64,000 nucleotides of DNA. Source: Streptomyces sp. MRC013. GTDB taxonomy: Bacteria; Actinomycetota; Actinomycetes; Streptomycetales; Streptomycetaceae. Below the pieces are notes generated by a model. The model saw only the letters and a program-made list of their open reading frames with translations. It was not told where the DNA came from and ran no database searches. The DNA is taken from positions 1,736,001 to 1,800,000 of the forward strand of contig NZ_CP094264.1 in the NCBI RefSeq assembly GCF_023614235.1, in the 5' to 3' direction. Position numbers and translations under genes: made by a program. This document shows positions 42,607 to 51,510 of the stretch, piece after piece (within the stretch, counting starts at the first letter, position 1; every line of letters starts with the position of its first letter).

Positions 42607-44051
42607 ATGCTCACGATTCTCGGCTTCGTCATGATCGCGACGTTCCTGACGCTGATCATGACGAAGAAGATGTCCCCGATCGCCTCACTCATCCTCGTCC
42701 CCGCGGTCTTCTGCGTGGTGGCGGGGCAGAGCGGCGACCTCGGCGGGTACGTACTGGACGGCATCGGCGACCTGGCGCCGACCGCGGCGATGCTCATGTT
42801 CGCCATCATCTTCTTCGGCATCATGATCGACGTCGGGCTGTTCGACCCGGTCGTGCGCGGGGTGCTGCGCTTCTGCAAGGCCGACCCGGCCCGCGTGGTG
42901 CTCGGCACCGCGGTTCTGGCGGCGGTCGTCTCGCTGGACGGCGACGGGTCGACCACGTTCATGATCACCGTGTCCGCGCTGCTGCCGCTCTACCACCGGC
43001 TGGGGATCAGCGTCCTCGTCCTCACCGCCGTCACGGCGACGGCGAACGGCGTGATGAACACCGTTCCCTGGGGTGGTCCCACGGCCCGCGCGGCGACGGC
43101 CCTGGGACTGGACCCCGGGGACATCTTCGTCCCCATGGTCCCGGCCCTCGCCATCGGCCTGCTGACCGTGTTCGCCCTGGCCTGGACCCTGGGACTGCGC
43201 GAACGCCGCAGGCTGGGGAGGCTGACGTCCGGGAGGACCGGTGAGCCGGCGGCCGACGCCGCCGAGGGCGCGGGCACCACGGCCGGGACGGGCGGCGCGG
43301 GCCGCGGCGGCGTGTCCCCGGCCGGTGCTCCGCAGGGCTCGGGCGGCGCCGTCGCCGTCGCCGGGACCGGCCCGCAGGCGCCGCCCGTCACCGCTGTGGA
43401 GGACGCCGACCCCGGCGTGCTCGACCCGGACCGCCCGACGCTGCGCCCCCGGCTGCTGTGGTTCAACGCCCTGCTGACGCTCACCGTCATGACGGTCCTC
43501 ATCGGCCAGTGGCTGCCCATCCCGGTGATCTTCCTGCTGGCGGCCGGAGTCGCGCTGACCGTCAACTTCCCCCGGGTGGCGGAGCAGCGCGAGCGCATCG
43601 CGGCGCACGCGCCGAACGTCCTCAACGTCTCCGGGATGGTCTTCGCCGCCGCCGTCTTCACCGGTGTGCTGAACGGCACCAAGATGGTCGACCACATGGC
43701 GAGCACGCTCATCCACGCGCTCCCCGACGGGCTGGGTCCGCACATGGCCGTGGTGACGGGCCTGCTGAGCATCCCCTTCACGTACTTCATGTCGAACGAC
43801 GGCTTCTACTTCGGCATCGTGCCCGTCCTCGCCGACGCCGGGGCGCAGCACGGCGTCTCCCCCTGGAGATCGCCCGGGCCTCGCTGGTCGCGCAGCCGCT
43901 GCACATGTCCAGCCCGCTGGTGCCGGCCGTCTACGTACTGCTCGGCATGGCCAAGGTGGAGTTCGGGGACCACACCCGGTTCACCGTCAAGTGGGCGGTG
44001 CTGGCGTCACTGGCCATCCTGGGCGCGGGCCTGCTGCTCGGCATCGTCTGA
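42607..44051 (+). CDS. CitMHS-family citrate/metal transporter, frame broken at 43859–43863
   Basis: A membrane transporter of about 480 residues that imports citrate with a divalent metal. TILGFVMIATFLTLIMTKKM, AAMLMFAIIFFGIMIDVGLF, AVVSLDGDGSTTFMITVSAL, TATANGVMNTVPWGGPTARA and FTYFMSNDGFYFGIVPVLAD are family landmarks. After GAQHGVSP the initial frame becomes nonsense. The next frame gives LEIARASLVAQPLHMSSPLV and ends KWAVLASLAILGAGLLLGIV at 44051. One more C in the run at 43859–43863 restores a normal protein. A linker of about 70 residues rich in Gly, Ala and Pro (43220–43430) joins the two halves. Its 3' end overlaps the convergent regulator gene. Confidence 0.85.
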
Positions 44052-44765
44052 CGGGGCCTCCGCCCGCCGCGGGCCCGGTCCCCCCGTCCAGCCGTAGCGG
44101 TGCTCGGGGCGGCCGGCGCCCGCGTACCGCAGGGACCGGACGACCTCCCCGGCCCGCTCCAGCAGTTTGAGGTAGCGCTGGGCGGTCTGCCGGCTGAGCC
44201 CGGTCCGCTGGGCCGTCTCGCCGGCGGACAGCGGCTCGCCGGCCCGGCGCAGCGCCTGCCGCACCAGCTCCGCCGTGTGCGCCGAGTGCCCCTTGGGCAG
44301 GGCGTCGGGGCCGGTGGCCACGCTGCCGAGCACCCCGAAGATGCGGTCGACCTCGTCCTGCCGGGCCGTCTCACCGCCACCGGCGAGGGTCCGGCGCAGG
44401 GCCGCGTAGCCCTCCAGCTTGACCCGCAGCCCGGCGTACGTGAACGGCTTGATCAGATAGTGCAGGGCGCCGTGCCGCATGGCCGCGCGGAGCGTGGCGA
44501 CGTCCCGGGCGGCCGTCACCATGATCACGTCGGCCCGCAGGCCCAGCTCCCGCATGCGGTGGACGAGGCCCAGCCCGTTCCCGTCCGGCAGGTAGTGGTC
44601 GAGCAGCACCAGGTCGCAGTGGTGGTGCTCCAGCCAGGCGAGTGCCTCGGCGACGGTGTGGGCCCGCCCGGCCGTGCGGAACCCGGGCACGCGGTCGGTG
44701 TAGGCGGCGTTGATCCGGGCCACCCGGACGTCGTCGTCGACGACCAGCACGTCGATCACGTCCAC
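44007..44765 (-). CDS. CitB/DpiA-like response regulator
   Basis: A 252-residue regulator. The receiver has DVLVVDDDVRVARINAAYTD, CDLVLLDHYLPDGNGLGLVH (phospho-acceptor Asp), IMVTAARDVATLRAAMRHGA and YLIKPFTYAGLRVKLEGYAA. The C-terminal helix-turn-helix is LSAGETAQRTGLSRQTAQRY, as in the CitB group. GTG 44765 follows GAGGAGG by seven bases and overlaps the kinase gene. Its 3' end overlaps the transporter gene by 45 bases on the opposite strand. It probably activates that transporter in response to citrate or another dicarboxylate. Confidence 0.92.
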   Translation of the reverse strand: MDVIDVLVVDDDVRVARINAAYTDRVPGFRTAGRAHTVAEALAWLEHHHCDLVLLDHYLPDGNGLGLVHRMRELGLRADVIMVTAARDVATLRAAMRHGALHYLIKPFTYAGLRVKLEGYAALRRTLAGGGETARQDEVDRIFGVLGSVATGPDALPKGHSAHTAELVRQALRRAGEPLSAGETAQRTGLSRQTAQRYLKLLERAGEVVRSLRYAGAGRPEHRYGWTGGPGPRRAEAPSDDAEQQARAQDGQ

Positions 44766-46471
44766 GCGCGCGCCTCCTCGGTCCCCCCGCTCGCCCCGCC
44801 GGGCTCTCCGTTCCCACCCGCGGCGAGTGCCTCGGGCAGCACGACGGTGAACTCCGCGCCACCGCCCTCGCCCGCCGCGACGGTCACGGACCCGCCGTAG
44901 CGCTCGGCGTGCCGCCGCACCAGGGCGAGCCCGATCCCCCGCCCGCGCCGGCCGTCCGGCAGCGGGGGCTTGGTGGACCAACCCTCGGTGAAGACGGCTT
45001 CCCGCTGCTCCTCGGGCACGCCGGGACCGGTGTCGCGAACGCGGACCACCGCCGTCGTCCCCTCCGCCCACAGCTCGGCCTCGACCAGCCGCTCGGCCTC
45101 CGGGCCGTCCCGCCCGGTGACCGAGTCGAGCGCGTTGTCGATGAGGTTGCCGACGACGGTCACGAGGTCGTGCGGGGCCAGGACGGTGCCGGTCAGGCAC
45201 GTCCGCGGACCGAGGCGCAGCGCCACGCCCCGCTCCGCGGCGACCGTCGCCTTGCCGACGAGCAGCGCCGACAGCAGCGGGTCGCCGACGCGCTCGGCGA
45301 TCTGCTCGGCCACCACGCGGTGGGCGCCGACGGCTTCGCCGACGAACTCCGCGGCCTCCTCGTACAACCCGAGCTCCAGCAGTCCGAGGAGCGTGTGCAG
45401 CCGGTTCGCGTGTTCGTGGTCCGTGGCGCGCAGGGCGTCGAGCAGGGCCCGCGTGCTGTCCAGCGCCCGGCCGAGCGCCTCCAGCTCGGTGCGGTCGCGC
45501 AGGGTCGCGACGGCACCGCCGTCCTGTGTGAGCATCCGGTTGACGACGAGGACCCGGGCCCGGTGCACGGCCATCAGGTCGGGGCCCCGGACACGGCCGG
45601 TCAGCACGTCGGTGACGCGGCCGGGACCGAGCAGTTCCTCCAGCGGTGCACCGGTGCCGTCCCCGCCGGGCACGGCCGCGTCCGGCAGGCCGAGCAGGCG
45701 CTGGGCCTCGTCGTTGACGAGCCGGACCCTGCCGTGCCGGTCGAGCGCCACCACGCCCTCCCGGATGCCGTGCAGCATGGCCTCGCGTTCGTCGAGCAGG
45801 GCGGCGATGGCACCGAACGTCAGGCCGCGGGTACGCCGGCCCACCGCCCGGGAGACGGCGAACGCCGCGAGCACGCCGACCGCGAGGGCGGCGGCGGCGT
45901 AGCCGAGCAGCTGGGGGACGGTGGCGACGAGCCGGTCGCGGACGTTCTGGTACCGGATGCCCACGGAGACCGCGCCCACGATCTCCCCGTCCGCGGTGCG
46001 CACCGGCGTCTTGCCGCGAGCGGTGCGGCCGAGCGTGCCCGCGTCGATCTGGCGGACGTCGTGCCCGGCGAGGACGCGGCCCGGATCGGTGGAGACGTGC
46101 CGTCCGACGAGGTCGGGGTTCGGGTGGGAGTAGCGGACGCCCCGCTCGTCCATGACGACGACGTACTCGGCCCCGGTCGTGCGGCGGACCCGTTCGGCGA
46201 GGTCCTGCACCGGGTTGCCCGGCTGCGGCTCGGTGCGCGTGAGCTCGGCGGCGAGCGCGCCCCGGGACGCCACGGTCTGCGCGATGGCGAGGGCCCGGTG
46301 GGTCGCCTGGTCGTCGAGGCGCTCGCTGAGCGGGACGAGGAACAGGGCCGTCGTCAGCACGGTGACGACGGCGGCGGTGGCGAGCTGCGTGAGGAGCACC
46401 AGCGAGGCGACGCGCCGCGGCCGTCCCGGCATCCGCAGGCGGAGCGGTCTCGAACGTGCCGGGTGGTCCAC
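44756..46471 (-). CDS. CitA/DcuS-like sensor kinase
   Basis: A 571-residue membrane kinase. A first helix (SLVLLTQLATAAVVTVLTTA) and a second (LLGYAAAALAVGVLAAFAVS) frame an extracellular PAS-like (Cache) domain containing VVVMDERGVRYSHPNPDLVG and DGEIVGAVSVGIRYQNVRD, both typical of citrate and fumarate sensors. A cytoplasmic PAS domain (HGIREGVVALDRHGRVRLVN) comes next. LDALRATDHEHANRLHTLLG carries the phosphorylated His; VVGNLIDNALDSVTGRDG and GRGIGLALVRRHAERYG form the ATPase domain. GTG 46471 is chosen just before the first membrane helix. Confidence 0.92.
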   Translation of the reverse strand: MDHPARSRPLRLRMPGRPRRVASLVLLTQLATAAVVTVLTTALFLVPLSERLDDQATHRALAIAQTVASRGALAAELTRTEPQPGNPVQDLAERVRRTTGAEYVVVMDERGVRYSHPNPDLVGRHVSTDPGRVLAGHDVRQIDAGTLGRTARGKTPVRTADGEIVGAVSVGIRYQNVRDRLVATVPQLLGYAAAALAVGVLAAFAVSRAVGRRTRGLTFGAIAALLDEREAMLHGIREGVVALDRHGRVRLVNDEAQRLLGLPDAAVPGGDGTGAPLEELLGPGRVTDVLTGRVRGPDLMAVHRARVLVVNRMLTQDGGAVATLRDRTELEALGRALDSTRALLDALRATDHEHANRLHTLLGLLELGLYEEAAEFVGEAVGAHRVVAEQIAERVGDPLLSALLVGKATVAAERGVALRLGPRTCLTGTVLAPHDLVTVVGNLIDNALDSVTGRDGPEAERLVEAELWAEGTTAVVRVRDTGPGVPEEQREAVFTEGWSTKPPLPDGRRGRGIGLALVRRHAERYGGSVTVAAGEGGGAEFTVVLPEALAAGGNGEPGGASGGTEEARAWT

Positions 46472-46530
46472 GACTGCCAGGCTACCGCTCGGTACGGCGT
46501 GCGCCGGGCCGGGCACGCGACCGCCTTACG

Positions 46531-46690
46531 CGTGGGTCGCACGGCGGGCGCCCGCTGAAGGGCGACGGCTACGAGCGGCGGCACGCGGTCGGGTGCGGGA
46601 TCGACCGCCTCGAGTGCCGCCGGGCCGCTGCCGCCCGGTACGGCGGACCCGCCGTCCGCCGCGGAGCGGCCGTGCCGGTCACAGCCGCCC
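46531..46690 (+). pseudogene. Relic of an IS5-type transposase C-terminus
   Basis: The plus strand reads GGRPLKGDGYERRHAVGCGI then DRLECRRAAAARYGGPAVRR. This matches, residue by residue, the end of many Streptomyces IS transposases (pattern [32 protein letters not shown], recalled), but the catalytic Glu of VECG has become Gly and ATRYDK has become AARYGG. No start, no terminal repeats and no rest of the gene are visible. It is an old trace of an insertion between the sensor kinase and the MerR gene. Confidence 0.72.
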
Positions 46691-46731
46691 GTCGACGGCT
46701 GCGACCGGCGCTTTCCCCGCAGGACCCGGAC

Positions 46732-47550
46732 CTAGTCGGCCAGCGGCTCCTGGAGCTCGGTCACCCACTCGCTGCGGTCCTCCGGGGACTCCAGGTACAG
46801 CTCGCGGGTGCAGCCCGCGGAGCGGTGGCCGTGGGCGGCGGTCCAGGCGGTGAGCACCTGGTACGTGGAGACCACGTCGTCCATCGGCCCGCGGTGGATG
46901 ACGGTCGCGGCGCGCTCGACGGGCGGCAGCTCGACGAAGTCGACGTCCGGGGCGGTCACGTCCGGCGAGACGACCACCCCCGCGTGGACGCGGACCGCGC
47001 CGCCGCCGTCCGGGGCGTCCTCGTAGTACGCGAGGCCCGGACCGAAACCGGTGAGCCCGGCGGCGGACAGCCGGGCGCACAGCTCCTGGAAGAGGGGGCC
47101 GATGACGGGACCGATGGCGGTCGGCTCGTAGCCCGCGGCGATCCCGCTCAGCTCGGCCAGCCGTACGGCGGGAAGACTCTTGACGACGACGTCCTGGGTG
47201 GGCATGTGCCCCTCGCTCTCGATGGCCCGGAGCCTCGCCGCGACCTGCCCGAGCCGGGCGGTGGTCTCGGCGACCGCCGCCTCCAGTTCGGCCCGCCGCA
47301 GCCGCAGCATCCCGCGCAGCTCGTCCGCGCCGACCTCCTCGTCCACGATCGACCGCACCTGGTCGAGCGTGAAGCCGAGGTCCTTCAGCGCGATGACCCG
47401 GTTGAGGCGGGCCAGCTGGCCGGCCCCGTAGAACCGGTAGCCGCTGTGCGGGTCGACGCGGGCGGGCCGCAGCAGCCCGATGGCGTCGTAGTGGCGCAGC
47501 ATCCGGACGGACACGCGGCCGTGCCGGGCGAAGTCTCCGATGGTGAACAT
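46732..47550 (-). CDS. MerR-family regulator with GyrI-like ligand domain
   Basis: A 272-residue regulator. Residues 1–70 are the MerR winged helix (FTIGDFARHGRVSVRMLRHY, DPHSGYRFYGAGQLARLNRV). A dimerisation helix runs from about 75 to 115 (RRAELEAAVAETTARLGQVA). A GyrI/AraC-effector-like domain completes it (AIGPVIGPLFQELCARLSAA, VELPPVERAATVIHRGPMDD), as in BmrR. ATG 47550 follows GGGAG. Its promoter has the 19-bp spacing and inverted repeat typical of MerR control, so it likely regulates itself. A LysE-type exporter gene lies just upstream on the same strand. Confidence 0.92.
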   Translation of the reverse strand: MFTIGDFARHGRVSVRMLRHYDAIGLLRPARVDPHSGYRFYGAGQLARLNRVIALKDLGFTLDQVRSIVDEEVGADELRGMLRLRRAELEAAVAETTARLGQVAARLRAIESEGHMPTQDVVVKSLPAVRLAELSGIAAGYEPTAIGPVIGPLFQELCARLSAAGLTGFGPGLAYYEDAPDGGGAVRVHAGVVVSPDVTAPDVDFVELPPVERAATVIHRGPMDDVVSTYQVLTAWTAAHGHRSAGCTRELYLESPEDRSEWVTELQEPLAD

Positions 47551-47561
47551 GATGTCTCCCA

Positions 47562-47591
47562 TGACACGGCCTCACACGGTGTCAGGGTCAA
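47562..47591 (-). promoter_or_regulatory. MerR-type promoter/operator
   Basis: On the minus strand TTGACC (47586–47591) and TGTCAT (47561–47566) are 19 bp apart, the long spacer that MerR proteins need. TGACAC-N11-GTGTCA (47562–47584) is a perfect inverted repeat within it. It directly precedes the MerR gene. Confidence 0.8.
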
Positions 47592-47612
47592 GCCCGCGGC
47601 CCGCCGGGCCCG

Positions 47613-48350
47613 TCAGGCGCCGCTCAGCGAGAGCTTGGCGGCGAAGCCGAGGAACAGCGCGCCCGCCGCCGAGGTGGCCGCAGCCGACAGGCGCCCGCGG
47701 CGGCGGAACGCGGCGGCCAGGTGCGTGCCGGCGAAGATCAGCAGGGAGAGGTAGAGGACGCTCGCCACCTGTGCGAGGGTGCCCAGCACGACGAAGGACA
47801 GCGCTGGGTACGGGTACGCCGGGTCGACGAACTGGACGAAGAACGCGACGAAGAACAGGATCGCCTTCGGGTTGAGCAGGCTGATCACGAAGGCCCTGCG
47901 GAACGGCCGCTCCCCGGCCCGTGCCGGTCCCGCCGCGCCCGGTCCACGGTCCGCCGCCGCGCCCGCCGCCGGTCCCGCCGCTTCCACCGCGCCCACCGGC
48001 CCCGCCGCCGGCGCGGCCTCCCGTACCGCGTCGGCCCGGTCGCCGCGCCCGCGCCACATCGACCACGCGGCCCGCAGCATCCCGACGGCGAGCCACGTCA
48101 GGTACCCGGCGCCGGCGTACCTCACGACGCCGAACAGCACGGCGTTCGCCTGGAGCAGCGAGGCGACGCCCGCGGCGGACAGGGTCATGAGGACCGTGTC
48201 GCCGCACCAGACGCCGCCCGCGGCGGCGTAGCCCTTCCGGACGCCGCCGCGGGCGGCGACGGAGAGCACGTAGAGCGAGTTCGGACCCGGCAGGAGGACG
48301 ATGACGAGGAGGCCGGCCAGGTAGGTCGGCAGGTCGGTGACACCCAGCAT
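47613..48350 (-). CDS. LysE/RhtB-family amino-acid exporter (LeuE-like)
   Basis: A 245-residue membrane protein. LPTYLAGLLVIVLLPGPNSL carries the family's PGPN motif. ARGGVRKGYAAAGGVWCGDT, VRYAGAGYLTWLAVGMLRAA and RRAFVISLLNPKAILFFVAF are equally typical, with six hydrophobic segments. The loop between helices three and four (about residues 100–145) is unusually Ala/Gly/Pro-rich and longer than in most homologues. It lies 62 bases upstream of the MerR gene on the same strand. Confidence 0.9.
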   Translation of the reverse strand: MLGVTDLPTYLAGLLVIVLLPGPNSLYVLSVAARGGVRKGYAAAGGVWCGDTVLMTLSAAGVASLLQANAVLFGVVRYAGAGYLTWLAVGMLRAAWSMWRGRGDRADAVREAAPAAGPVGAVEAAGPAAGAAADRGPGAAGPARAGERPFRRAFVISLLNPKAILFFVAFFVQFVDPAYPYPALSFVVLGTLAQVASVLYLSLLIFAGTHLAAAFRRRGRLSAAATSAAGALFLGFAAKLSLSGA

Positions 48351-48428
48351 GGGGCGGAGTGTCGCACGGCCGCGCGCCGCCCCGCCGCCGGCTTCCGCAC
48401 CGTGGGACGGCGCGGTCCGGCGGAGGTG

Positions 48429-50009
48429 TCAGAAGGCGTCCGTCGGGACGTACGTGCCCCACACCCCGCGCAGCGCGTCGCACACCTCGCCGACCGTGGC
48501 GCGCGCCCTGAGCGCGTCCTTCATCGGGTAGAGCACGTTCTCCGTGCCCTCCGCGGCCTTCCTCAGCTCCGCGAGGGCCGCGTCGACCGCCGCCCGGTCG
48601 CGTTCGGCGCGGAGTCCGGCGAGGCGCTCGGCCTGCTGGGCCTCGATGGCCGGGTCGACGCGGAGCGGCTCGTACGGCTCCTCCTCGTCGAGCGTGAAGC
48701 GGTTGACGCCGACGACGACCCGTTCGCCGCTGTCGGTCTCCTGGGCGATGCGGTACGCGGACCGCTCGATCTCGCCCTTCTGGAAGCCGTGTTCGATGGC
48801 GCTGACGGCGCCCCCGAGCTCCTCGACCTTCCCCATCAGTTCGAGGACGAGGGCCTCCACCTCGTCGGTCATCCTCTCGACGACGTACGACCCGGCGAAC
48901 GGGTCGACGGTGGCGGTCACGTCCGTCTCGTAGGCGAGGACCTGCTGGGTGCGCAGGGCGAGGCGGGCGCTCTTGTCGGTGGGCAGCGCGATGGCCTCGT
49001 CGAAGGAGTTGGTGTGCAGCGACTGCGTGCCGCCGAGCACGGCCGCGAGGCCCTGGACGGCGACGCGCACCAGGTTGACCTCCGGCTGCTGGGCGGTGAG
49101 CTGGACGCCGGCGGTCTGGGTGTGGAAGCGCAGCATCCACGACTTGGGGTTCTTCGCGCCGAACTCCTCGCGCATGACCCGCGCCCAGATGCGGCGGGCC
49201 GCGCGGAACTTGGCGACCTCCTCCAGGATCGTCGTGCGGGCGACGAAGAAGAAGGAGAGGCGGGGCGCGAAGTCGTCCACGTCCATGCCGGCGGCGACGG
49301 CCGTGCGGACGTACTCGATGCCGTCCGCGAGGGTGAACGCGATCTCCTGCGCGGGCGAGGCCCCGGCCTCCGCCATGTGGTAGCCGGAGATCGAGATGGT
49401 GTTCCACTTCGGGATCTCGGCCTTGCAGTACTTGAAGATGTCGGCGATCAGCCGGAGGGAGGGCTTGGGCGGGAAGATGTAGGTGCCGCGGGCGATGTAC
49501 TCCTTCAGCACGTCGTTCTGGATCGTGCCGGTGAGCCTGTCGGCGGGCACGCCCTGCTCCTCGGCGACGAGTTGGTAGAGCAGCAGCAGGAGGGCGGCGG
49601 GGGCGTTGATCGTCATCGACGTGGAGACCTTGTCCAGCGGGATGCCGTCGAACAGGACGCGCATGTCGTCGAGGGAGTCGATCGCCACGCCGACCTTGCC
49701 GACCTCGCCGTGCGCGATGGGGGCGTCGGAGTCGTGGCCCATCTGGGTGGGCAGGTCGAAGGCGACGGACAGGCCCGTCGTGCCGTTGGCGATGAGCTGC
49801 TTGTAGCGGGCGTTGGACTCCACGGCCGTGCCGAAGCCGGCGTACTGCCTCATGGTCCAGGGGCGACCCGTGTACATGGTCGGGTAGACGCCCCGGGTGA
49901 AGGGGTACGAGCCGGGCTCGCCCAGCTTCTCCGCGGCGTCCCAGCCGGACAGGGCGTCCGGCCCGTACACCGGTTCGATGGGCAGTCCCGACTCCGACTC
50001 GCGCGCCAT
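48429..50009 (-). CDS. Methylmalonyl-CoA mutase large-subunit-like protein without B12 domain
   Basis: A 526-residue acyl-CoA mutase barrel. [20 protein letters not shown] contains the Tyr that marks methylmalonyl-CoA specificity (Phe in isobutyryl-CoA mutases), and [20 protein letters not shown] keeps the Arg that holds the substrate carboxylate. [20 protein letters not shown] and [20 protein letters not shown] are core motifs. The C-terminal cobalamin domain with DxHxxG is absent, so it needs a separate small B12-binding subunit, which is not in this window. From memory an equivalent stands at this place in S. coelicolor. Confidence 0.92.
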   Translation of the reverse strand: MARESESGLPIEPVYGPDALSGWDAAEKLGEPGSYPFTRGVYPTMYTGRPWTMRQYAGFGTAVESNARYKQLIANGTTGLSVAFDLPTQMGHDSDAPIAHGEVGKVGVAIDSLDDMRVLFDGIPLDKVSTSMTINAPAALLLLLYQLVAEEQGVPADRLTGTIQNDVLKEYIARGTYIFPPKPSLRLIADIFKYCKAEIPKWNTISISGYHMAEAGASPAQEIAFTLADGIEYVRTAVAAGMDVDDFAPRLSFFFVARTTILEEVAKFRAARRIWARVMREEFGAKNPKSWMLRFHTQTAGVQLTAQQPEVNLVRVAVQGLAAVLGGTQSLHTNSFDEAIALPTDKSARLALRTQQVLAYETDVTATVDPFAGSYVVERMTDEVEALVLELMGKVEELGGAVSAIEHGFQKGEIERSAYRIAQETDSGERVVVGVNRFTLDEEEPYEPLRVDPAIEAQQAERLAGLRAERDRAAVDAALAELRKAAEGTENVLYPMKDALRARATVGEVCDALRGVWGTYVPTDAF

Positions 50010-50235
50010 GTGCTGTGCCTTCCGATAGACCTGCTCGCAGGTACCGATCCTCGCGACGGACTGTAGCGGCGGGCGTGCGGGCGATGGAGGGCCGCACGCT
50101 GGGACCTTCCTCACAGGCTCCGCCGGCTCCCGGGCCGCCCCGTCACAGCATCGTCACACCACCCCGGTGTCGGGCGACCGCGGGAGAGGGGGAAGTATCC
50201 CTACGGACACAGGACCCGTTCCGGGGGGAGCCTCC

Positions 50236-51204
50236 ATGCACCGTCGCCCGACCTCCGTACGCGCAGGGCTGTCCGCCCTCGCCGTGATCGCCCTGGCCAC
50301 CGGTTGCGCCGTCCGGACCGCGGGGCCGACCGGGCCCGCCGCGCCGACGGCCGCGCGGGAGCCGGTCGCCGCGGTCGCGCCGCCCTCGGCGCCCGCCCCG
50401 CCGCCGCCGACGCCGGTTCCGACGCCGACGCCGGTTCCGACGCCGACGCCGACGCCGTCGGCGCTCCCGCCCTCACCGCCGGCGGCGTCCCCGCCGCCCC
50501 CTCCCCCCTCGCCCTCCCGGTCCGCGTCCCCGCCGGAGGGCGGCGACGGCAAGCCGTCGGCGTCCCCCGCGGGGAGGGTGCTGATGGCCGAGGGCGCCGA
50601 GAGCGAGCGGGTGCGCGAGCTCCAGGCGCGGCTGCGCCAGATCGGGTACTTCCACCGCAGCCCCACCGCCTTCTACGGCTCCCTGACCGCCGGGGCGGTG
50701 ACGCGGTTCCAGAAGGGGCGGCGGCTGCCGGCGACGGGGGCGGTGGACGAGGCGACCTGGGCGGAGCTCGTCGGGGCGACGCGGAAGCCGACGCCGGACG
50801 AGCTGCGGCCGCCGACCACCAACGAGCTGGACACCCCCGACCCGCGCTGTGCCACGGGGCGGGTGCTGTGCATCAGCAAGGAGAGCCGGACGCTGGCCTG
50901 GATGATCGACGGCAAGGTCGTGTCGGCCATGGACGTCCGCTTCGGCTCCGTCAGCACCCCGACCCGCGAGGGCGTCTTCAAGGTGGACCGCAAGGAGCGG
51001 ACGTGGACCTCGACGCTGTACCACTCCGAGATGCCGTACTCGATGTTCTTCAGCCGCGGCCAGGCGGTGCACTACTCGGCGGACTTCGCGGCGCGCGGCT
51101 ACGACGGCGGCTCGCACGGCTGCGTGAACGTGCGTGACAAGGCGCGGCTGGCGCGGGTGTTCGAGCAGGTGCGGGTGGGTGACAAGGTGGTCGTCCACTG
51201 GTGA
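50236..51204 (+). CDS. Lipoprotein L,D-transpeptidase with peptidoglycan-binding domain
   Basis: A 322-residue envelope enzyme. The signal peptide ends in IALATGC (lipobox). Residues 45–110 are a Pro-rich linker with a PTPVPTPTP run that may span the wall. A peptidoglycan-binding-1 module follows (SERVRELQARLRQIGYFHRS, AVTRFQKGRRLPATGAVDEA). The YkuD domain ends in GYDGGSHGCVNVRDKARLAR with the catalytic Cys and His. GGGGGGAG lies six bases before ATG 50236. It should form 3-3 cross-links or attach proteins. Confidence 0.93.
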   Translation: MHRRPTSVRAGLSALAVIALATGCAVRTAGPTGPAAPTAAREPVAAVAPPSAPAPPPPTPVPTPTPVPTPTPTPSALPPSPPAASPPPPPPSPSRSASPPEGGDGKPSASPAGRVLMAEGAESERVRELQARLRQIGYFHRSPTAFYGSLTAGAVTRFQKGRRLPATGAVDEATWAELVGATRKPTPDELRPPTTNELDTPDPRCATGRVLCISKESRTLAWMIDGKVVSAMDVRFGSVSTPTREGVFKVDRKERTWTSTLYHSEMPYSMFFSRGQAVHYSADFAARGYDGGSHGCVNVRDKARLARVFEQVRVGDKVVVHW

Positions 51205-51510
51205 TCCGGGCGCTCCGGGCACCGCGGCCGGAGCCGGAGGGGTGGAGGAGGGGCGCGGGCGGGACCGGGGGAACGTGCCCCGCCCGCGCCGGGTGCGCCG
51301 AACCGTGGGTACGGGGGGAACCCCGGCTCCTTGCGCCGCCGATGACCAGTCGGCTCACTCCATACTGCGCCGCCGGCCCGGAAAGTGTCACACCCTCCGC
51401 GCGGCCGGGGACGGCCCCGGCCCGGCGGTCCGCCGGCGGGGGCGGAGCGGGTCCGGCCCGCCCCCGCCGACCGGAGGGACCGGCGCGGCGCACGGGTCCG
51501 GCCCGGCGGC
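51205..51510. other. Intergenic region between convergent genes
   Basis: No gene is seen. A hairpin at 51434–51469 probably ends both transcripts. Confidence 0.55.
51434..51469. terminator. Hairpin between the transpeptidase and anti-sigma genes
   Basis: CGGCGGGGGCG and CGCCCCCGCCG form a perfect 11-bp stem with a 14-base loop between convergent genes. Confidence 0.6.

Noticed and set aside
51434..51469. Attachment-site or phage-related repeat
   Set aside because: No tRNA, integrase or second copy nearby; a simple hairpin between convergent genes explains it.
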